Shown here: positions 5,436 to 5,682 of the stretch, piece after piece | Layout: the number at the start of each line of letters is the position of its first letter | Position numbering within the stretch: position 1 is the stretch's first letter | Assembly (NCBI GenBank): GCA_009776595.1 | Contig: WRNN01000071.1 | Location: forward strand, 1-5,682 | DNA length: 5,682 nucleotides | Source: Clostridiales bacterium | GTDB taxonomy: Bacteria; Bacillota; Peptococcia; DRI-13; UBA5745 | Direction of reading: 5' to 3' | Notes under the pieces: model-generated | The model's input: only the letters and a program-made list of their open reading frames with translations | The model's database searches: none | What the model was told of the DNA's origin: nothing | Made by a program: the position numbers and the translations under genes

Positions 5436-5682
5436 ATCGTCCTTTTATATTGGTATACTTCAATATCCGCAAAGGTAGCGGCGTCACGATAGACGGCCAG
5501 CGCCATATCCAGTACAGGAAATAGAGCGACGGCGCCCGTCCCCTCCCCAAGGCGCATACCGGCATGCAGAACAGGCGAGAACGCCAACGCCTCCATAAGG
5601 TAACGCGTACCCGGTTCGTCGCTTTCATGCGAGGGGAGGATATACTCTCTTACAACGGGACACAGTCGCACGGCAACCAGCG
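5432..5682 (-). CDS. cobT: Nicotinate-nucleotide--dimethylbenzimidazole phosphoribosyltransferase, C-terminal part
   Basis: This is the last 83 codons plus two bases of cobT; the 5' three quarters lie beyond the right edge. CobT moves the phosphoribosyl group of nicotinate mononucleotide to a lower-ligand base such as 5,6-dimethylbenzimidazole, producing alpha-ribazole 5'-phosphate in the cytoplasm. The frame is open to the window end, reading LVAVRLCPVVREYILPSH, then ESDEPGTRYLMEAL, then GMRLGEGTGAVALFPVLDMA. The glutamate of RLGEGTG (codon 5543-5545) corresponds to the catalytic base (Glu317) of Salmonella CobT, and the SHxSxEPG-like stretch is also conserved. A GTG at 5671 is internal and not a true start. 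The stop forms an ATGA overlap with cobU. Confidence 0.95.
   Translation of the reverse strand, partial: LVAVRLCPVVREYILPSHESDEPGTRYLMEALAFSPVLHAGMRLGEGTGAVALFPVLDMALAVYRDAATFADIEVYQYKRTI

Larger units (their letters stand above)
1..5682 (-). other. Cobalamin biosynthesis operon with no intergenic DNA
   Basis: All nine genes share one strand and all eight junctions overlap: cobT/cobU 4 bases, cobU/cobS 14, cobS/cobC 4, cobC/cbiB 4, cbiB/cobD 14, cobD/cobQ 8, cobQ/cobO 4, cobO/cbiC 1. Four junctions are ATGA and one is TAATG. There is no space for a terminator between genes and no convincing internal promoter was seen, so the genes are probably co-transcribed and translationally coupled. The operon continues past both window edges. 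Confidence 0.9.

Noticed and set aside
5212..5628. A 138-codon minus-strand open frame spanning the cobT/cobU junction.
   Set aside because: It is a shifted frame over two clear genes, and its product is Arg- and Trp-rich with no recognisable domain.
1..5682. Cobalamin riboswitch, terminator hairpins, CRISPR or mobile elements.
   Set aside because: Every base belongs to a gene of the B12 operon, and I saw no repeat array, transposase fragment, or GC-rich hairpin followed by a T run at a gene end.

Overview
The window is a single, densely packed stretch of a cobalamin (vitamin B12) biosynthesis operon. All nine genes lie on the minus strand, so transcription runs from the right edge to the left edge. 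In transcription order they are: the 3' end of cobT, cobU, cobS, a cobC-type phosphatase, cbiB, a cobD-type threonine-phosphate decarboxylase, a shortened cobQ/cbiP, cobO, and the 5' end of cbiC. Both end genes run off the window. Every neighbouring pair overlaps (by 4, 14, 4, 4, 14, 8, 4 and 1 bases), so the window has no intergenic DNA. I see no RNA gene, CRISPR array, insertion sequence, terminator or internal promoter. The promoter, and any cobalamin riboswitch, should lie beyond the right edge.

The genes cover the late part of the pathway. CobQ would amidate the corrin ring and CobO adenosylates the cobalt. CobD makes (R)-1-amino-2-propanol O-2-phosphate from threonine phosphate, and CbiB attaches it. 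CobU activates the side chain as GDP-cobinamide, CobT makes alpha-ribazole phosphate from the lower-ligand base, CobS joins the two, and the CobC-type phosphatase removes the phosphate. cbiC, an earlier ring-contraction-stage methylmutase, comes last, so corrin-ring genes probably continue past the left edge. The cell is probably a de novo B12 maker. CbiC homologues serve both the aerobic and anaerobic routes, so the window alone does not decide between them.

Strong Shine-Dalgarno sequences, protein style, gene order and a moderate GC content (mid-50s percent by eye, not computed) suggest a Firmicutes bacterium of class Clostridia. This is an inference from style, not a database match.

The main anomaly is the cobQ gene. 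It encodes a complete ATP-binding amidoligase domain and a recognisable CobQ C-terminal tail, but the whole glutamine amidotransferase domain between them (roughly 210-225 residues) is missing without any break in the reading frame. This could be a functional ammonia-dependent or split enzyme, a recent deletion, or an assembly artefact. CobU is also unusual at its P-loop and in its C-terminal half.
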